In this document: one piece after another, positions 45,029-54,006 of the stretch | How the letters are laid out: the number at the start of each line of letters is the position of its first letter | How positions within the stretch are numbered: position 1 is the stretch's first letter | NCBI GenBank assembly: GCA_044445965.1 | Contig: JBIOEJ010000013.1 | Span: 1-64,000, forward strand | Direction of reading: 5' to 3' | Source: GAS188 sp044445965 | GTDB taxonomy: Bacteria > Pseudomonadota > Alphaproteobacteria > Rhizobiales > Beijerinckiaceae | DNA length: 64,000 bases | The notes under the pieces: generated by a model | Told to the model about the DNA's origin: nothing | The model's database searches: none | The model's input: only the letters and a program-made list of their open reading frames with translations | Program-made: the position numbers and the translations under genes

Positions 45029-46189
45029 TCAGGGCGCTTGTACTGGTCCTTCCGGATCGTCGGCGACGATGACCGCGCCGCTTGTCGCAAAATCGATATG
45101 CACGTCCGCACCGGGCTCGAATCTCGTCGCTTCTCCCGACTCATGAACGAGGATGACGTGGTCGCCCACCATGACCTCGAGCTCGACGCCGAGTCCCGCC
45201 TTCGTGACGCGCCGGACCACCCCGCGAGGCGATGCGCCATCGGGCCCGGTCGCTTCGGCGCAGCTGAGCCTGAGCGAATCGCTGCGCGCTGCGATCACGA
45301 TATGGTCGCCCGTCGTCGCGTACGACGCATCCGCCTTGAGTTCCACCTTGGCAGCCGGACCGATCGCGATCACGGCGCGCTCGTGACCAGCGTCGACCAC
45401 ACATCCCGGAATAAAGTTGTCGAAGCCGACGAACTCGGCAACGAACCGGGTGCGCGGATGGGCAAGCACCTCGGCAGCCGTGCCGAACTGCGCCACGCGG
45501 CCCTGATACATGACGGCAATCGTGTCGGCGAGTGCGGCGGCTTCCTCCTGATCGTGCGTCACGAGCACTGTCGTCGTGCCAAGACGCTCGTGCAATTGGC
45601 GAAGCTCGCGGCGAAGCTGTCGGCGCAGAGTCGCGTCGAGATTGGACAGCGGTTCGTCGAGAAGCAAGACGGGAGGCTCATAGACGAGCGCGCGGGCGAG
45701 CGCGACCCGCTGCTGCTGGCCGCCGGAAAGTTGAGCCGGCCTCTTCTCGAGCACGGCCGGCAGGTTCACGACTTTCATGATCTGCCGGATCCTCTCGGCC
45801 CGGGCCGCCGGTGGCACGCCCTGCTTTCTCAGGGGATACGCGATGTTCTGCTCAACGGTCATGTGCGGCCACAGTGCGTAGTGCTGAAACACCATGCCGA
45901 GCCGTCGTCGCTCCGGTGGCACGAAGAGACCCGCCTCAATGTCAACGACCGGACGATCGCCGATGGCGATCGAGCCGGCATCGGGACGCTCGAGTCCGGC
46001 AAGGCAGCGCAAGAGCGTCGTCTTGCCGCAACCGCTCGGTCCCAACAGGCACAAGAATTCTCCCGCGCGAACCGCCAGATCGATGCCGTGCAGGACGGCG
46101 GTGCGCGCGAAACTCTTCGCCACGCCGTCGACGACGATGCCGACGCCGCTCTCGCCACGCGCGGCGACGGCAGGATCAGCGGGTCGCAC
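45029..46189 (-). CDS. ABC transporter ATPase, FbpC/PotA type
   Basis: This 386-residue ATPase has Walker A GPSGCGKTT, Q-loop FQHYALWPHMTV, signature LSGGQQQRVALARALVYEP, Walker B VLLLDEPLSNLD and H-loop VTHDQEEA. A C-terminal TOBE-like regulatory domain (about residues 280-370) carries VIAARSDSLRLS. The start is GTG 46189, overlapping the permease stop by 14 bp. It energises the fused permease gene next to it. This class imports iron, polyamines, phosphonates or small organic acids. Confidence 0.88.
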   Translation of the reverse strand: MRPADPAVAARGESGVGIVVDGVAKSFARTAVLHGIDLAVRAGEFLCLLGPSGCGKTTLLRCLAGLERPDAGSIAIGDRPVVDIEAGLFVPPERRRLGMVFQHYALWPHMTVEQNIAYPLRKQGVPPAARAERIRQIMKVVNLPAVLEKRPAQLSGGQQQRVALARALVYEPPVLLLDEPLSNLDATLRRQLRRELRQLHERLGTTTVLVTHDQEEAAALADTIAVMYQGRVAQFGTAAEVLAHPRTRFVAEFVGFDNFIPGCVVDAGHERAVIAIGPAAKVELKADASYATTGDHIVIAARSDSLRLSCAEATGPDGASPRGVVRRVTKAGLGVELEVMVGDHVILVHESGEATRFEPGADVHIDFATSGAVIVADDPEGPVQAP

Positions 46190-48032
46190 GGAAGTGTTCC
46201 GCGAGCGCGGCGACGCGCCGCGAAGCGTGTGGCAGCGATGCGCGTGCGACGCGCCGCAGCCCGAACATGATCACGATAACGGTGGGCACCAGCAGCGCGC
46301 AGGAAAGATAGAGACAATAGACCGCGGCGGCTTGTGGCACCTTGCCGTAGGTGTAGAGCTGATAGGTCATCGTGGCGACGGTCTGGGCATTGATCGATTG
46401 CAGGAGCAGGGGGATATCGAGCGTGCCCGAAATGTTGAGCCCGACCAGGAACCATGCCGCAAGCAGGCTGGGCGTGCACAGTCGCGCGGTGATCTCCGCA
46501 ATGGCCGTGACGTTGCGCGCACCGCAGATGCGCGCCGCTTCTTCCACCTCACGGCCGACCTGAGCGACTATGCCTTCGCATGTTCGAACGCCGATCGGAA
46601 TGGAACCGACCACGAGCGCAAACAACATGAGCCACGGTGTGCCGAACAACTGCCGCACGATCGGCGTGTTGAGATAGGACCAGAGCAGCGCGAGGCTCAG
46701 GACGATGCCGGGTGCGGTCGCCGGCACCCAGGAGCCGATGCGCGACAGGATGGCCAATGGCGTGTTGGGCCGTCGCTGCATCAGATGGGCCATCCCGAAG
46801 GACGCCACCACCGTGATGAAACCGCCGACGACCGCAATCGCGAGCGTGATCCAAAGTGCGCGCACGACGTCCGGGTCGCCGACGGCCGTGCGATAATTGG
46901 CCAGCGTCCATACGCCATAGAGGCCGAAGAACGGCTGGAAAGAGCCGAGCGCGACTTGGGCGATGGGCAGGAGAATGGCGATGAGCAGGAAAGCGAGGAT
47001 CGAGATGTCCACCACGATCCGCCATCGGCCGATGTCCGCCCTCGAGCTTGATCCGGCCTTGCCGCCGATTGTCACGAAATCCCTGTCGCGCATCATCCGG
47101 CGCTGCACGACGAGCAGGATGGCTATCACCACGACGATGATGGTCGACAACGCGCTGGCAGCGGCCCAATTGGGCTGCGTCGTCTCGAGCAGATAGTCAT
47201 TGACCCGGATCGGCAAGGTGTGAATGCCGGCCGGCATGCCGAGCACTGCCGGCAGATCGAAGACCTGCAGGACGTCGACGAACATCAACATGCCCGCCGC
47301 GAGCAATGCCGGCGTCAGCGCGGTCACCGTGACGTCGAAGAAGGCACGATGGCGCGCTACCCCGGCCATGACCGCCGCATCCTCCAAGCTGAGGTCTATG
47401 CGGCTGACCGGGCCATAGAGGAGCAGGTAGGCGAAACCGGTCAGCTTCAGCGACGTGACGAGGAGCAGACCGGGCCAGCTGTAGACAGTAGCCCAGTCGG
47501 GCAACTGCCCGACGCCGAGCCGGTGCAGCGCGGAAGCGAACAGCCCGCTGTTGGAATTGCCGAGCATGCCCCAGCTCAAGGCATAGAACAGGCGCGGCGT
47601 GGCAACGAGCACGACCATGGCCGGCGTAATGAGGCGATGCAGCGCTGTCGAAAACCGCGTTGCAACGGTGGCGAAATAGAGCCCGAGCAGCATGCAGCAA
47701 GCCGTCGAGACGCCGGCATAAACGATGGTGGCGACGAGCGTGGGCAGCGTGCGGTGATCGCTGATGACCGTCGCATAGCCGGACAAAGTCCAAGTGCCGG
47801 CGGTGCCGAAGGGCGAGGTCCTGAGCGCGCCGAAAGCCAGCATGATCAGCGGCCAGATCAGGAAATAACCGATCAAGAGCACGGCGAAAAAGGCCGGCGC
47901 CCGGCCAGTCAGGCTGAACCCGTCGCGCGGGCGCGCGTATGGCGGGATCCTCATAAGGAGATCCGTTGGCCTCGGTCCGACGATCGCCGCAGCCGCCACC
48001 CCCGATGTCGCGTCGAACAGGGGAGCGTCCAT
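46176..48032 (-). CDS. ABC transporter permease, duplicated FbpB type
   Basis: This permease has about 618 residues and two consecutive binding-protein-dependent permease domains in one chain, each with six or so membrane segments and an EAA-like loop. In half 1, LEDAAVMAGVARHRAFFDVT lies near residue 230; in half 2, VEEAARICGARNVTAIAEIT lies near residue 500. The start is uncertain: ATG 48032 is used here, with 47954 and 48068 also possible. It forms an importer with the downstream ATPase and the divergent binding protein. Confidence 0.82.
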   Translation of the reverse strand: MDAPLFDATSGVAAAAIVGPRPTDLLMRIPPYARPRDGFSLTGRAPAFFAVLLIGYFLIWPLIMLAFGALRTSPFGTAGTWTLSGYATVISDHRTLPTLVATIVYAGVSTACCMLLGLYFATVATRFSTALHRLITPAMVVLVATPRLFYALSWGMLGNSNSGLFASALHRLGVGQLPDWATVYSWPGLLLVTSLKLTGFAYLLLYGPVSRIDLSLEDAAVMAGVARHRAFFDVTVTALTPALLAAGMLMFVDVLQVFDLPAVLGMPAGIHTLPIRVNDYLLETTQPNWAAASALSTIIVVVIAILLVVQRRMMRDRDFVTIGGKAGSSSRADIGRWRIVVDISILAFLLIAILLPIAQVALGSFQPFFGLYGVWTLANYRTAVGDPDVVRALWITLAIAVVGGFITVVASFGMAHLMQRRPNTPLAILSRIGSWVPATAPGIVLSLALLWSYLNTPIVRQLFGTPWLMLFALVVGSIPIGVRTCEGIVAQVGREVEEAARICGARNVTAIAEITARLCTPSLLAAWFLVGLNISGTLDIPLLLQSINAQTVATMTYQLYTYGKVPQAAAVYCLYLSCALLVPTVIVIMFGLRRVARASLPHASRRVAALAEHFRATR

Positions 48033-48130
48033 GATCCATTGTTTAGTGCCCAAGGTCGCAAATCGCAAAGCCTCACCAACTGCGACCTCCTCAAGCGGTC
48101 GTTTGCCATCGGTATTGGAGGGTGGAAAGC

Positions 48131-48158
48131 CGTCTGTCCCAACGGCATGGGACAGACG
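48131..48158. promoter_or_regulatory. Operator site 5 (perfect, extended arms)
   Basis: CGTCTGTCCCA and TGGGACAGACG are exact 11-base arms around ACGGCA, the longest version of the island's dyad. The site stands in the divergent promoter between the ABC permease (start near 48032) and the solute-binding protein gene (start 48287), so it can control both halves of that importer. Confidence 0.78.
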
Positions 48159-48286
48159 ATGGCCCGCTCAACGGCAGAGATTTCCTTGAACGCCGGTGTC
48201 GCTTGCGGCCGGTGATCGGATTTAGGCTGGCGGCGTGCACGTCAAGCACGGCGAAACGTATTGGGGGGCCTCGGAGGGAGCACGCT

Positions 48287-49353
48287 ATGTGGCGACATCT
48301 CGATCGTTTTGCCTTAGCGGGCATTGCCATTGCCGGACTGGTCATCGCCTTAGCTGCGCACGCCCAGGATCAATCGACCGGCGCAGCGGACACTTACCTG
48401 CAAAACCTGTTCAAGACTGCGCAGGCCGCGGGACAGAAAGAGATTCTCGTCTACGCGGCCTCGTCGGCCGACAACGTGCCCGTTTACGAGGCGTTCCAGA
48501 AGAAGTTCCCCGGCTTAACCGTAAGATCCGTGGACCTGTTCGGACCGCCATTGGAGGCGCGGCTCACGGCGGAATTCGCCAGCACTGGCCCGCAGGTCGA
48601 TCTGGTGATGAGCGGTGAGCCCGACATGTTGACGGCGCATAAGCACGGCTGGCTCGAGCCTTTCGTTCCCGATACCGCCAAGGGCATACCCCAGCAGCTC
48701 ATCGGGATGGATAATGAATGGATCGGCTACGCCTCGATTCCGCTCGGCGCCATCGTCAACTCGACGCTGGTGGCCGCGGGAAGCGGGCCGAAAGGCTGGA
48801 AGGATTTCGTCGATCCGAAGTGGCGCGGCAAGGTCGCGATGAGCAATCCTGCCGGCGTCAACGGGGTGAGCCAGGCGCTTGCCGCGGCCCTCAAGGCGAA
48901 GATCATCGATCAGGCTTGGCTTGATCAGCTGGCCGCCAACAAGCCGCTGTTGACCCCTGGCGCGGTGGCCGCCTGCAGATGGTTGCGAGCGGGCAGGCAT
49001 CGCTGTCTCCGATCACCGCCTACGCGCAATACCTCAATGCAAAGAAGCAGTCGGCGCCGCTCGATTTCGTCTGGCCGGCAGAGGGCTACACGGCCTTGCC
49101 GGCGCCGGCCGCCCTGTTGAAAGGCGCCCCGCATGCGGCCGCCGCCAAGTTGCTGGTCGCCTATATGATGACGCCCGAGGCGCAGGTGATTTTCTCGACC
49201 GTTGTCGGCCAGCCTGGAACGATGCCGGGTGCGCCGCCCCTGCCCAATCTTCCTGCGGGCACCAACACCACGCGATACATCCTCGATTGGGCTTACTTGA
49301 AGGACACCTATCCGGGCCTGCTCGAATCGTTCAAGAAGACGTTTGCGCAATGA
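48287..49353 (+). pseudogene. ABC transporter solute-binding protein (type 2 fold), frameshifted
   Basis: This periplasmic binding protein of the FbpA/PotD-like type is 355 residues if repaired. A signal peptide (FALAGIAIAGLVIALAAHAQ) is followed by EILVYAASSADNVPVYEAFQKK and the domain segments VDLVMSGEPDML and WKDFVDPKWRGKVAMSNPAG. After LLTPGAVAA the frame is lost near 48973. The neighbouring frame continues QMVASGQASLSPITAYAQYL to a natural end. The coding strand reads GCCGCCTGCAG where GCCGCCCTGCAG is expected, so one C is missing. ATG 48287 has GGAGGGAG upstream. It belongs with the divergent permease and ATPase. Confidence 0.82.
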
Positions 49354-49356
49354 CCT

Positions 49357-49375
49357 CCATTTGCAGAGCAAATGG
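49357..49375. terminator. Perfect 8-bp hairpin between convergent genes
   Basis: CCATTTGC-AGA-GCAAATGG begins three bases after the binding-protein stop and precedes the convergent MFS gene end. It has no T-tract, but the position suits a bidirectional transcription stop or an RNA 3'-end stabiliser. Confidence 0.5.
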
Positions 49376-49398
49376 CCTGAGTTCCGATCGACGCGGCT

Positions 49399-50601
49399 CT
49401 ATCCTGGATGCTGGTTGTGCTTCACCGCGATCGCGGCAGCGACGGTCGCCGCCAGCGCCGTCGCGATGAAGACGAAGGCGTAAGGCGTGTGCCCGTGGTC
49501 GATCAGCGCGCCGACCACCACGGGCGAGACGAGCGAGCCGAGATCGAGCCCTGAATAGACGAAGCCGAACACTTTCCCTGTCGCACCCGGAGGAGTGGCG
49601 GCACGCACCAGCATGTCGCGTGAAGGAACGGTGAGGCCCGACAGAAAGCCCATCGTCATCGCGGCGGCGAACAGCAGGATCAAGGGCATTGGTGCAAAGC
49701 CGATCAGCAGCGCGATCACCGCGGCCCCGAGCAGACCCGCACCGATGACCCGGTCATGATCCCTCGTCATGTCAGCCACGTAGCCGCCGGCGAAGGAGCC
49801 GAAGGCGCTGGCGGCGAGATAGGCGGTGGTGATCGTGGCCGCGAGCGCGAGCGTCACATCCTGCACTTGCGGCAGCATGGTGGGGAAGAAATTCTGCGTG
49901 GCCCCGCCGGCGATGGCGAGCAAGGTGAAATAGAGGAAGGCCATCAGTATCGGCGGGGTGAAGAGCGACATCGCGTCGACGCCGGCGCCGCGTTTCGCGA
50001 CCGAATGGCCGTGTCGGGCCGTCGTGAGCTCGGAGTGCTCGCTGGCGATGAAGACAGCCAGGATGAGGCCGAGCACGCCGACCGCCATCAGCGCGCCTCG
50101 CCAACCAAGCCATTGCGACAGTATGAGCATGGTGACCGGCGCGACCGCCCAGCCGACCGTGCCGCTCACCGTGTGCACCGAATAGGCACGCGCCAGCCGC
50201 GATGGTGTGACGCGCGCGGTCAGCACCGAATAATCGGCAGGGTGGAAAACCGAATTGCCAATGCCGCCGAGCGCCGCTAGGGGCAACAGCATCCAATAGC
50301 TTTGCGCGAAACCTATGCCGAGCATTGCAAAGCCGAGGCAGGCAATTCCGACCGGCAGGATTCGCTGCGCGCCGAAGCGGTCGACGATAAAGCCTGCCAC
50401 GACCTGGGCGACGGCGGAAACCGAGAAGAGCACAGCCATCATGAAGCCGAGTGCCGTGAAATCGACCCCGAAACCGGCCTTCATCAGCGGAAAAAGCGGC
50501 GGCAGCACCAGCTGGAAGAAGTGGCTCGCGCAATGGGCCGCGCCGACCAGGCTGATGACACGGGCGTCCCGTCTCGGTGCGTCGAAGGCGATATCGGTCA
50601 T
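49399..50601 (-). CDS. Major facilitator superfamily transporter
   Basis: This 400-residue membrane protein has twelve predicted helices in two halves. The loop after helix 2 reads FIVDRFGAQRILPVG, a relaxed MFS motif A. Helices 4-5 include GIGNSVFHPADYSVLTARV, a segment reminiscent of fosmidomycin-resistance (Fsr) type exporters. It is therefore probably a drug or metabolite exporter, though substrates cannot be read from sequence. It is convergent with the binding-protein gene and divergent from zwf. Confidence 0.86.
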   Translation of the reverse strand: MTDIAFDAPRRDARVISLVGAAHCASHFFQLVLPPLFPLMKAGFGVDFTALGFMMAVLFSVSAVAQVVAGFIVDRFGAQRILPVGIACLGFAMLGIGFAQSYWMLLPLAALGGIGNSVFHPADYSVLTARVTPSRLARAYSVHTVSGTVGWAVAPVTMLILSQWLGWRGALMAVGVLGLILAVFIASEHSELTTARHGHSVAKRGAGVDAMSLFTPPILMAFLYFTLLAIAGGATQNFFPTMLPQVQDVTLALAATITTAYLAASAFGSFAGGYVADMTRDHDRVIGAGLLGAAVIALLIGFAPMPLILLFAAAMTMGFLSGLTVPSRDMLVRAATPPGATGKVFGFVYSGLDLGSLVSPVVVGALIDHGHTPYAFVFIATALAATVAAAIAVKHNQHPG

Positions 50602-50714
50602 GAATGGCTCCGCAGATCGCCGGCGTCATACTCCGAACGCCTGCCCGGCGCATTGTCACAGGCACATATCTTGAATGCTTGAACGTTCGCAGCCGGTCGC
50701 GCAAAGGAATTGGC

Positions 50715-52193
50715 ATGGTCGCACGAATCATCAGCGTCGAACCCTTCGATCTCGTGGTGTTCGGCGGGACGGGTGATCTTGCCCACCGCAAGCTGTTCCC
50801 AGCCCTGTTCCAACGCGACGTCGATGGCCAATTCTCGGAACCGACCCGCATCATAAGCGTCGCTCGGCGCGCCATGTCCGTCGACGAATTCCGCGCCAGC
50901 GTCGCCAAGTCGCTGATGCAGTTCGTCGGCAAGCATGCCTCCTGCTCGCCCAGCCATGAGCGTTTCCTCGCCCGCATCGAGCATGTGGCTGTCGACGTGG
51001 CAGGCGAGAAGGGTTGGGCCGAGCTCGCTCGCACGCTCGCGACCGGGAACGAGCGCGTGCGCGCCTTCTATCTGGCGACCAGCCCCGAGCTCTTCGGTCC
51101 GATCGCCGATCAGCTCGCCAAGCATGCCTTGGTGACGCCGAAAGCCCGCATCATCGTCGAGAAACCGATCGGCCATGACGGCGCCTCCGCCGCCGCGATC
51201 AACGACGCCATCGGCGCGGTCTTCAAGGAGCCGCAGATCTTTCGCATCGACCATTATCTCGGCAAGGAGACCGTACAGAACCTGATGGCGCTGCGCTTCG
51301 CCAACGCCTTGTTCGAGCCCGTATGGAACTCGGCCCATATCGACCATGTGCAAATCACTGTCGCCGAAAGCATCGGGGTCGAGAAACGCGGGGAATATTA
51401 CGACGCCTCGGGAGCGCTGCGCGACATGGTTCAGAACCATATGCTGCAGCTCCTCTGCCTGGTCGCGATGGAGCCGCCTTCCGCCTTCGACGCCAATGCG
51501 CTGCGCGACGAAAAGCTCAAGGTGCTGAAGGCGCTGGTGCCGATCACGGATGCCAATGCGGCGATGTTCACCGTGCGCGGTCAATATCGGGCCGGCGCCT
51601 CGAACGGGGAGGCGGTGCCGGGCTATCTCGAGGAGATCGGCAAGAAGACATCGAATACCGAGACCTTCGTGGCCATCAAGGCCGGCGTCGCCAATTGGCG
51701 CTTCGCCGGCGTGCCCTTCTATCTGCGCTCCGGCAAGCGCCTGCCGCAGCGCGTCTCCGATATCGAGGTCGCCTTCCGTCCGGTGCCGCATGCGATCTTC
51801 GACGGCGCGACGAACACCATTCCGGCCAACCGGCTGGTCATCCGCCTGCAACCCGACGAGGGCATCAAGCTGTGGCTGATGATCAAGGAGCCTGGGCCGG
51901 GCGGCATGCGCCTCCAACATGTGCCGCTCGATATGAGCTTCGCCAAGACCTTCACCGGGCATGTGCCGGAGGCCTATGAGCGCCTGGTCATGGACGTGAT
52001 CCGCGGCAACCAGTCGCTATTCATGCGCCGTGACGAGGTCGAGGCCGCCTGGCGCTGGATCGACCCGATTCGGGAGGCCTGGAGCCGTTCGCCGGAATCG
52101 CCGCGGCCCTATCTCGCGGGCACTTGGGGGCCAGCTTCCTCGATCGCGCTCGTCGAACGCGAAGGGCGAACCTGGAACGAGGAACTGGCCTGA
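50715..52193 (+). CDS. zwf: Glucose-6-phosphate 1-dehydrogenase
   Basis: This 492-residue enzyme oxidises glucose 6-phosphate with NAD(P), feeding the Entner-Doudoroff or pentose phosphate route. The nucleotide-binding motif FGGTGDLAHRKLFPAL lies near residues 16-31. The active-site RIDHYLGKETVQN contains the substrate-binding His and Lys. ATG 50715 follows AAAGGA. In many Hyphomicrobiales zwf is followed by pgl and edd; here it stands alone, followed by a hairpin and msrP. Confidence 0.95.
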   Translation: MVARIISVEPFDLVVFGGTGDLAHRKLFPALFQRDVDGQFSEPTRIISVARRAMSVDEFRASVAKSLMQFVGKHASCSPSHERFLARIEHVAVDVAGEKGWAELARTLATGNERVRAFYLATSPELFGPIADQLAKHALVTPKARIIVEKPIGHDGASAAAINDAIGAVFKEPQIFRIDHYLGKETVQNLMALRFANALFEPVWNSAHIDHVQITVAESIGVEKRGEYYDASGALRDMVQNHMLQLLCLVAMEPPSAFDANALRDEKLKVLKALVPITDANAAMFTVRGQYRAGASNGEAVPGYLEEIGKKTSNTETFVAIKAGVANWRFAGVPFYLRSGKRLPQRVSDIEVAFRPVPHAIFDGATNTIPANRLVIRLQPDEGIKLWLMIKEPGPGGMRLQHVPLDMSFAKTFTGHVPEAYERLVMDVIRGNQSLFMRRDEVEAAWRWIDPIREAWSRSPESPRPYLAGTWGPASSIALVEREGRTWNEELA

Positions 52194-52222
52194 GCGGGCG
52201 AGGAGAAGGGGCGATGGCAAAT

Positions 52223-52242
52223 ATGCCAGGTCTTCCTGGCAT
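52223..52242. terminator. Hairpin after zwf
   Basis: ATGCCAGG-TCTT-CCTGGCAT is an exact 8-bp stem with a 4-base loop, 30 bp after the zwf stop. There is no poly-T tail, so it is a possible terminator or 3'-end structure between zwf and msrP. Confidence 0.45.
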
Positions 52243-52321
52243 TGGAATCACGTGATCGTGACGCTTTCGATCCCGATTCATGCCATAACTGCCCAATATC
52301 GCCGCGCGCGAGGAGATCGCG

Positions 52322-53266
52322 ATGATCATTCGTAGAGCCAATGATATTCGTCCGTCGGAAATCACCCCGCGGGCGCTCTATGTCGACCGACGCCAGTTCA
52401 TCGGCGCAGCGGCGGCATTGCCCTTTGCCGGCCTCTCTGCGCGAGCCGCGCATGCCGACACGCTTGCATCCGCCAAGAGCCCATTCTCGACGGACGAGAC
52501 GCCTACGGCGCGCGAATATGTGACGAGCTACAACAATTACTACGAATTCGGCACCGATAAGGGCGATCCGGGTCAGAATGCCCATACGTTGACGACGAAG
52601 CCCTGGACCGTGAAGGTCGACGGGCTTGTCGCCAAGCCCGCCGACTATGCGCTCGAGGACTTCATCAAGCCGTTCTCGCTCGAGGAACGCATCTACCGTC
52701 ATCGTTGCGTCGAAGGCTGGTCGATGGTGATCCCCTGGGTCGGCTTTCCGCTCGCCGAGGTGCTCAAGCGCGCCGAGCCGCAGGGCAGCGCCAAATTCGT
52801 CGCCTTCGAGACGCTGGTGCGCCCAAGCGAGATGCCGGGCCAGCGCGGCCTGTTTCAGCCCCTCGACTGGCCTTATGTGGAAGGGCTGCGCCTCGACGAG
52901 GCGATGCATCCCCTGGCCATTCTGGCGGTGGGGATCTACGGCGAGACGCTGCCCAACCAGAACGGGGCGCCGATGCGGCTCGTCCTGCCCTGGAAATACG
53001 GCTTCAAAGGCATCAAGTCGATCGTTCGCATCAAGCTCGTGGAGCAAGTGCCGCCAGCGACCTGGAATCTGCAGAATTCGACCGAATACGGCTTTTATTC
53101 GAATGTGAATCCGGAGGTCGATCATCCGCGCTGGAGCCAGAAGACCGAGCGTCGCATCGGGGAGGGCGGGCTGCTCGCCAAGCGCCGCCCGACTTTGCTC
53201 TTCAACGGCTATGCCGATCAGGTCGCGAGCCTCTACGCGGGCATGGATTTGCGCAAATATTTTTGA
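52322..53266 (+). CDS. msrP: Periplasmic methionine sulfoxide reductase catalytic subunit MsrP
   Basis: MsrP (formerly YedY) is a molybdopterin enzyme that repairs oxidised methionines in periplasmic proteins. The 314-residue precursor has a twin-arginine signal, DRRQFIGAAAALPFAGLSA, with cleavage after AHA near residue 45. The molybdenum-ligating Cys is in HRCVEGWSM near residue 129. The C-terminal PWKYGFKGIKSIV and TEYGFYSNVNP segments are typical. Its stop overlaps the msrQ start (TGATG), giving the standard msrPQ pair. Confidence 0.94.
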   Translation: MIIRRANDIRPSEITPRALYVDRRQFIGAAAALPFAGLSARAAHADTLASAKSPFSTDETPTAREYVTSYNNYYEFGTDKGDPGQNAHTLTTKPWTVKVDGLVAKPADYALEDFIKPFSLEERIYRHRCVEGWSMVIPWVGFPLAEVLKRAEPQGSAKFVAFETLVRPSEMPGQRGLFQPLDWPYVEGLRLDEAMHPLAILAVGIYGETLPNQNGAPMRLVLPWKYGFKGIKSIVRIKLVEQVPPATWNLQNSTEYGFYSNVNPEVDHPRWSQKTERRIGEGGLLAKRRPTLLFNGYADQVASLYAGMDLRKYF

Positions 53267-53910
53267 TGTCGGTCGAGGTCTCCCGAGCGCCCGTCGCCGG
53301 CGCGCGCCGCAGGTTGCCGCAGGCGCCGCCGAGGATCCTCATCTATCTCATCGGCCTCGTGCCGGCCGTGTGGTGGCTCGAGCTCGGCTTGACCGATCGG
53401 CTCGGCGCCGACCCGTTGCGGTCGCTGGAGCATGCACTCGGGCTCTGGGCCTTGCGCTTCCTCATCGGCAGCCTCGCCATTACGCCGGTGCGGCAGCTCG
53501 TCGGGATCAATCTCATTCGCTACCGGCGCGCACTGGGGCTCCTCGCCTTTTATTACGCCGTCTTGCATCTCTCGACTTATCTCGTGCTCGACCAGGGCCT
53601 CGATCTCGACGCCATCCTCGCCGACGTGCTCAAGCGGCTCTACATCACCATAGGCATGGGCTGCTTCGTCATCCTCGTGCCGCTCGCGATCACCTCCAAC
53701 AACGCGGCGATCCGGCGTATCGGCGCCAAGGTCTGGAGCCGCCTGCATCGCCTCGTCTATCTCGCAGCGATCCTCGCGGTTACGCATTTCCTGATGTCGG
53801 TGAAGTCCTGGCCGATCGAACCCGTCGTCTACGCGCTGCTGGTGGCGATCCTGCTCGGCTATCGACTCGCGCGGTCGTTGATGCGGCCGGCCCGCGCTCG
53901 CCTCGCGTGA
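53266..53910 (+). CDS. msrQ: Heme-containing membrane subunit MsrQ
   Basis: This 214-residue inner-membrane b-type cytochrome passes electrons from the quinone pool to MsrP. It has about six membrane segments and the ferric-reductase-like fold. Heme-ligand His residues are seen in YAVLHLSTYLVLD and SRLHRLVYLAAILAVTHF, and TPVRQLVGINLIRYRRALG is the conserved cytosolic loop. The N-terminus is basic. It is coupled to msrP by a one-base overlap and followed by a hairpin. Confidence 0.93.
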   Translation: MSVEVSRAPVAGARRRLPQAPPRILIYLIGLVPAVWWLELGLTDRLGADPLRSLEHALGLWALRFLIGSLAITPVRQLVGINLIRYRRALGLLAFYYAVLHLSTYLVLDQGLDLDAILADVLKRLYITIGMGCFVILVPLAITSNNAAIRRIGAKVWSRLHRLVYLAAILAVTHFLMSVKSWPIEPVVYALLVAILLGYRLARSLMRPARARLA

Positions 53911-53946
53911 AGCGCGGCTGAGGAGCGTGTGGCGGGCACACGGAGG

Positions 53947-53963
53947 GGCGGCGTCTCGCCGCC
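53947..53963. terminator. GC hairpin between convergent msrQ and mdtC
   Basis: GGCGGCG-TCT-CGCCGCC is a perfect 7-bp stem in the 96-bp gap between two converging operons. No T-run follows on either strand, so a terminator role is suggested by position only. Confidence 0.4.
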
Positions 53964-54006
53964 TGCATCGCTGCGATGACGGTGCGCTGGACGCGCACCC
54001 TCCCGG

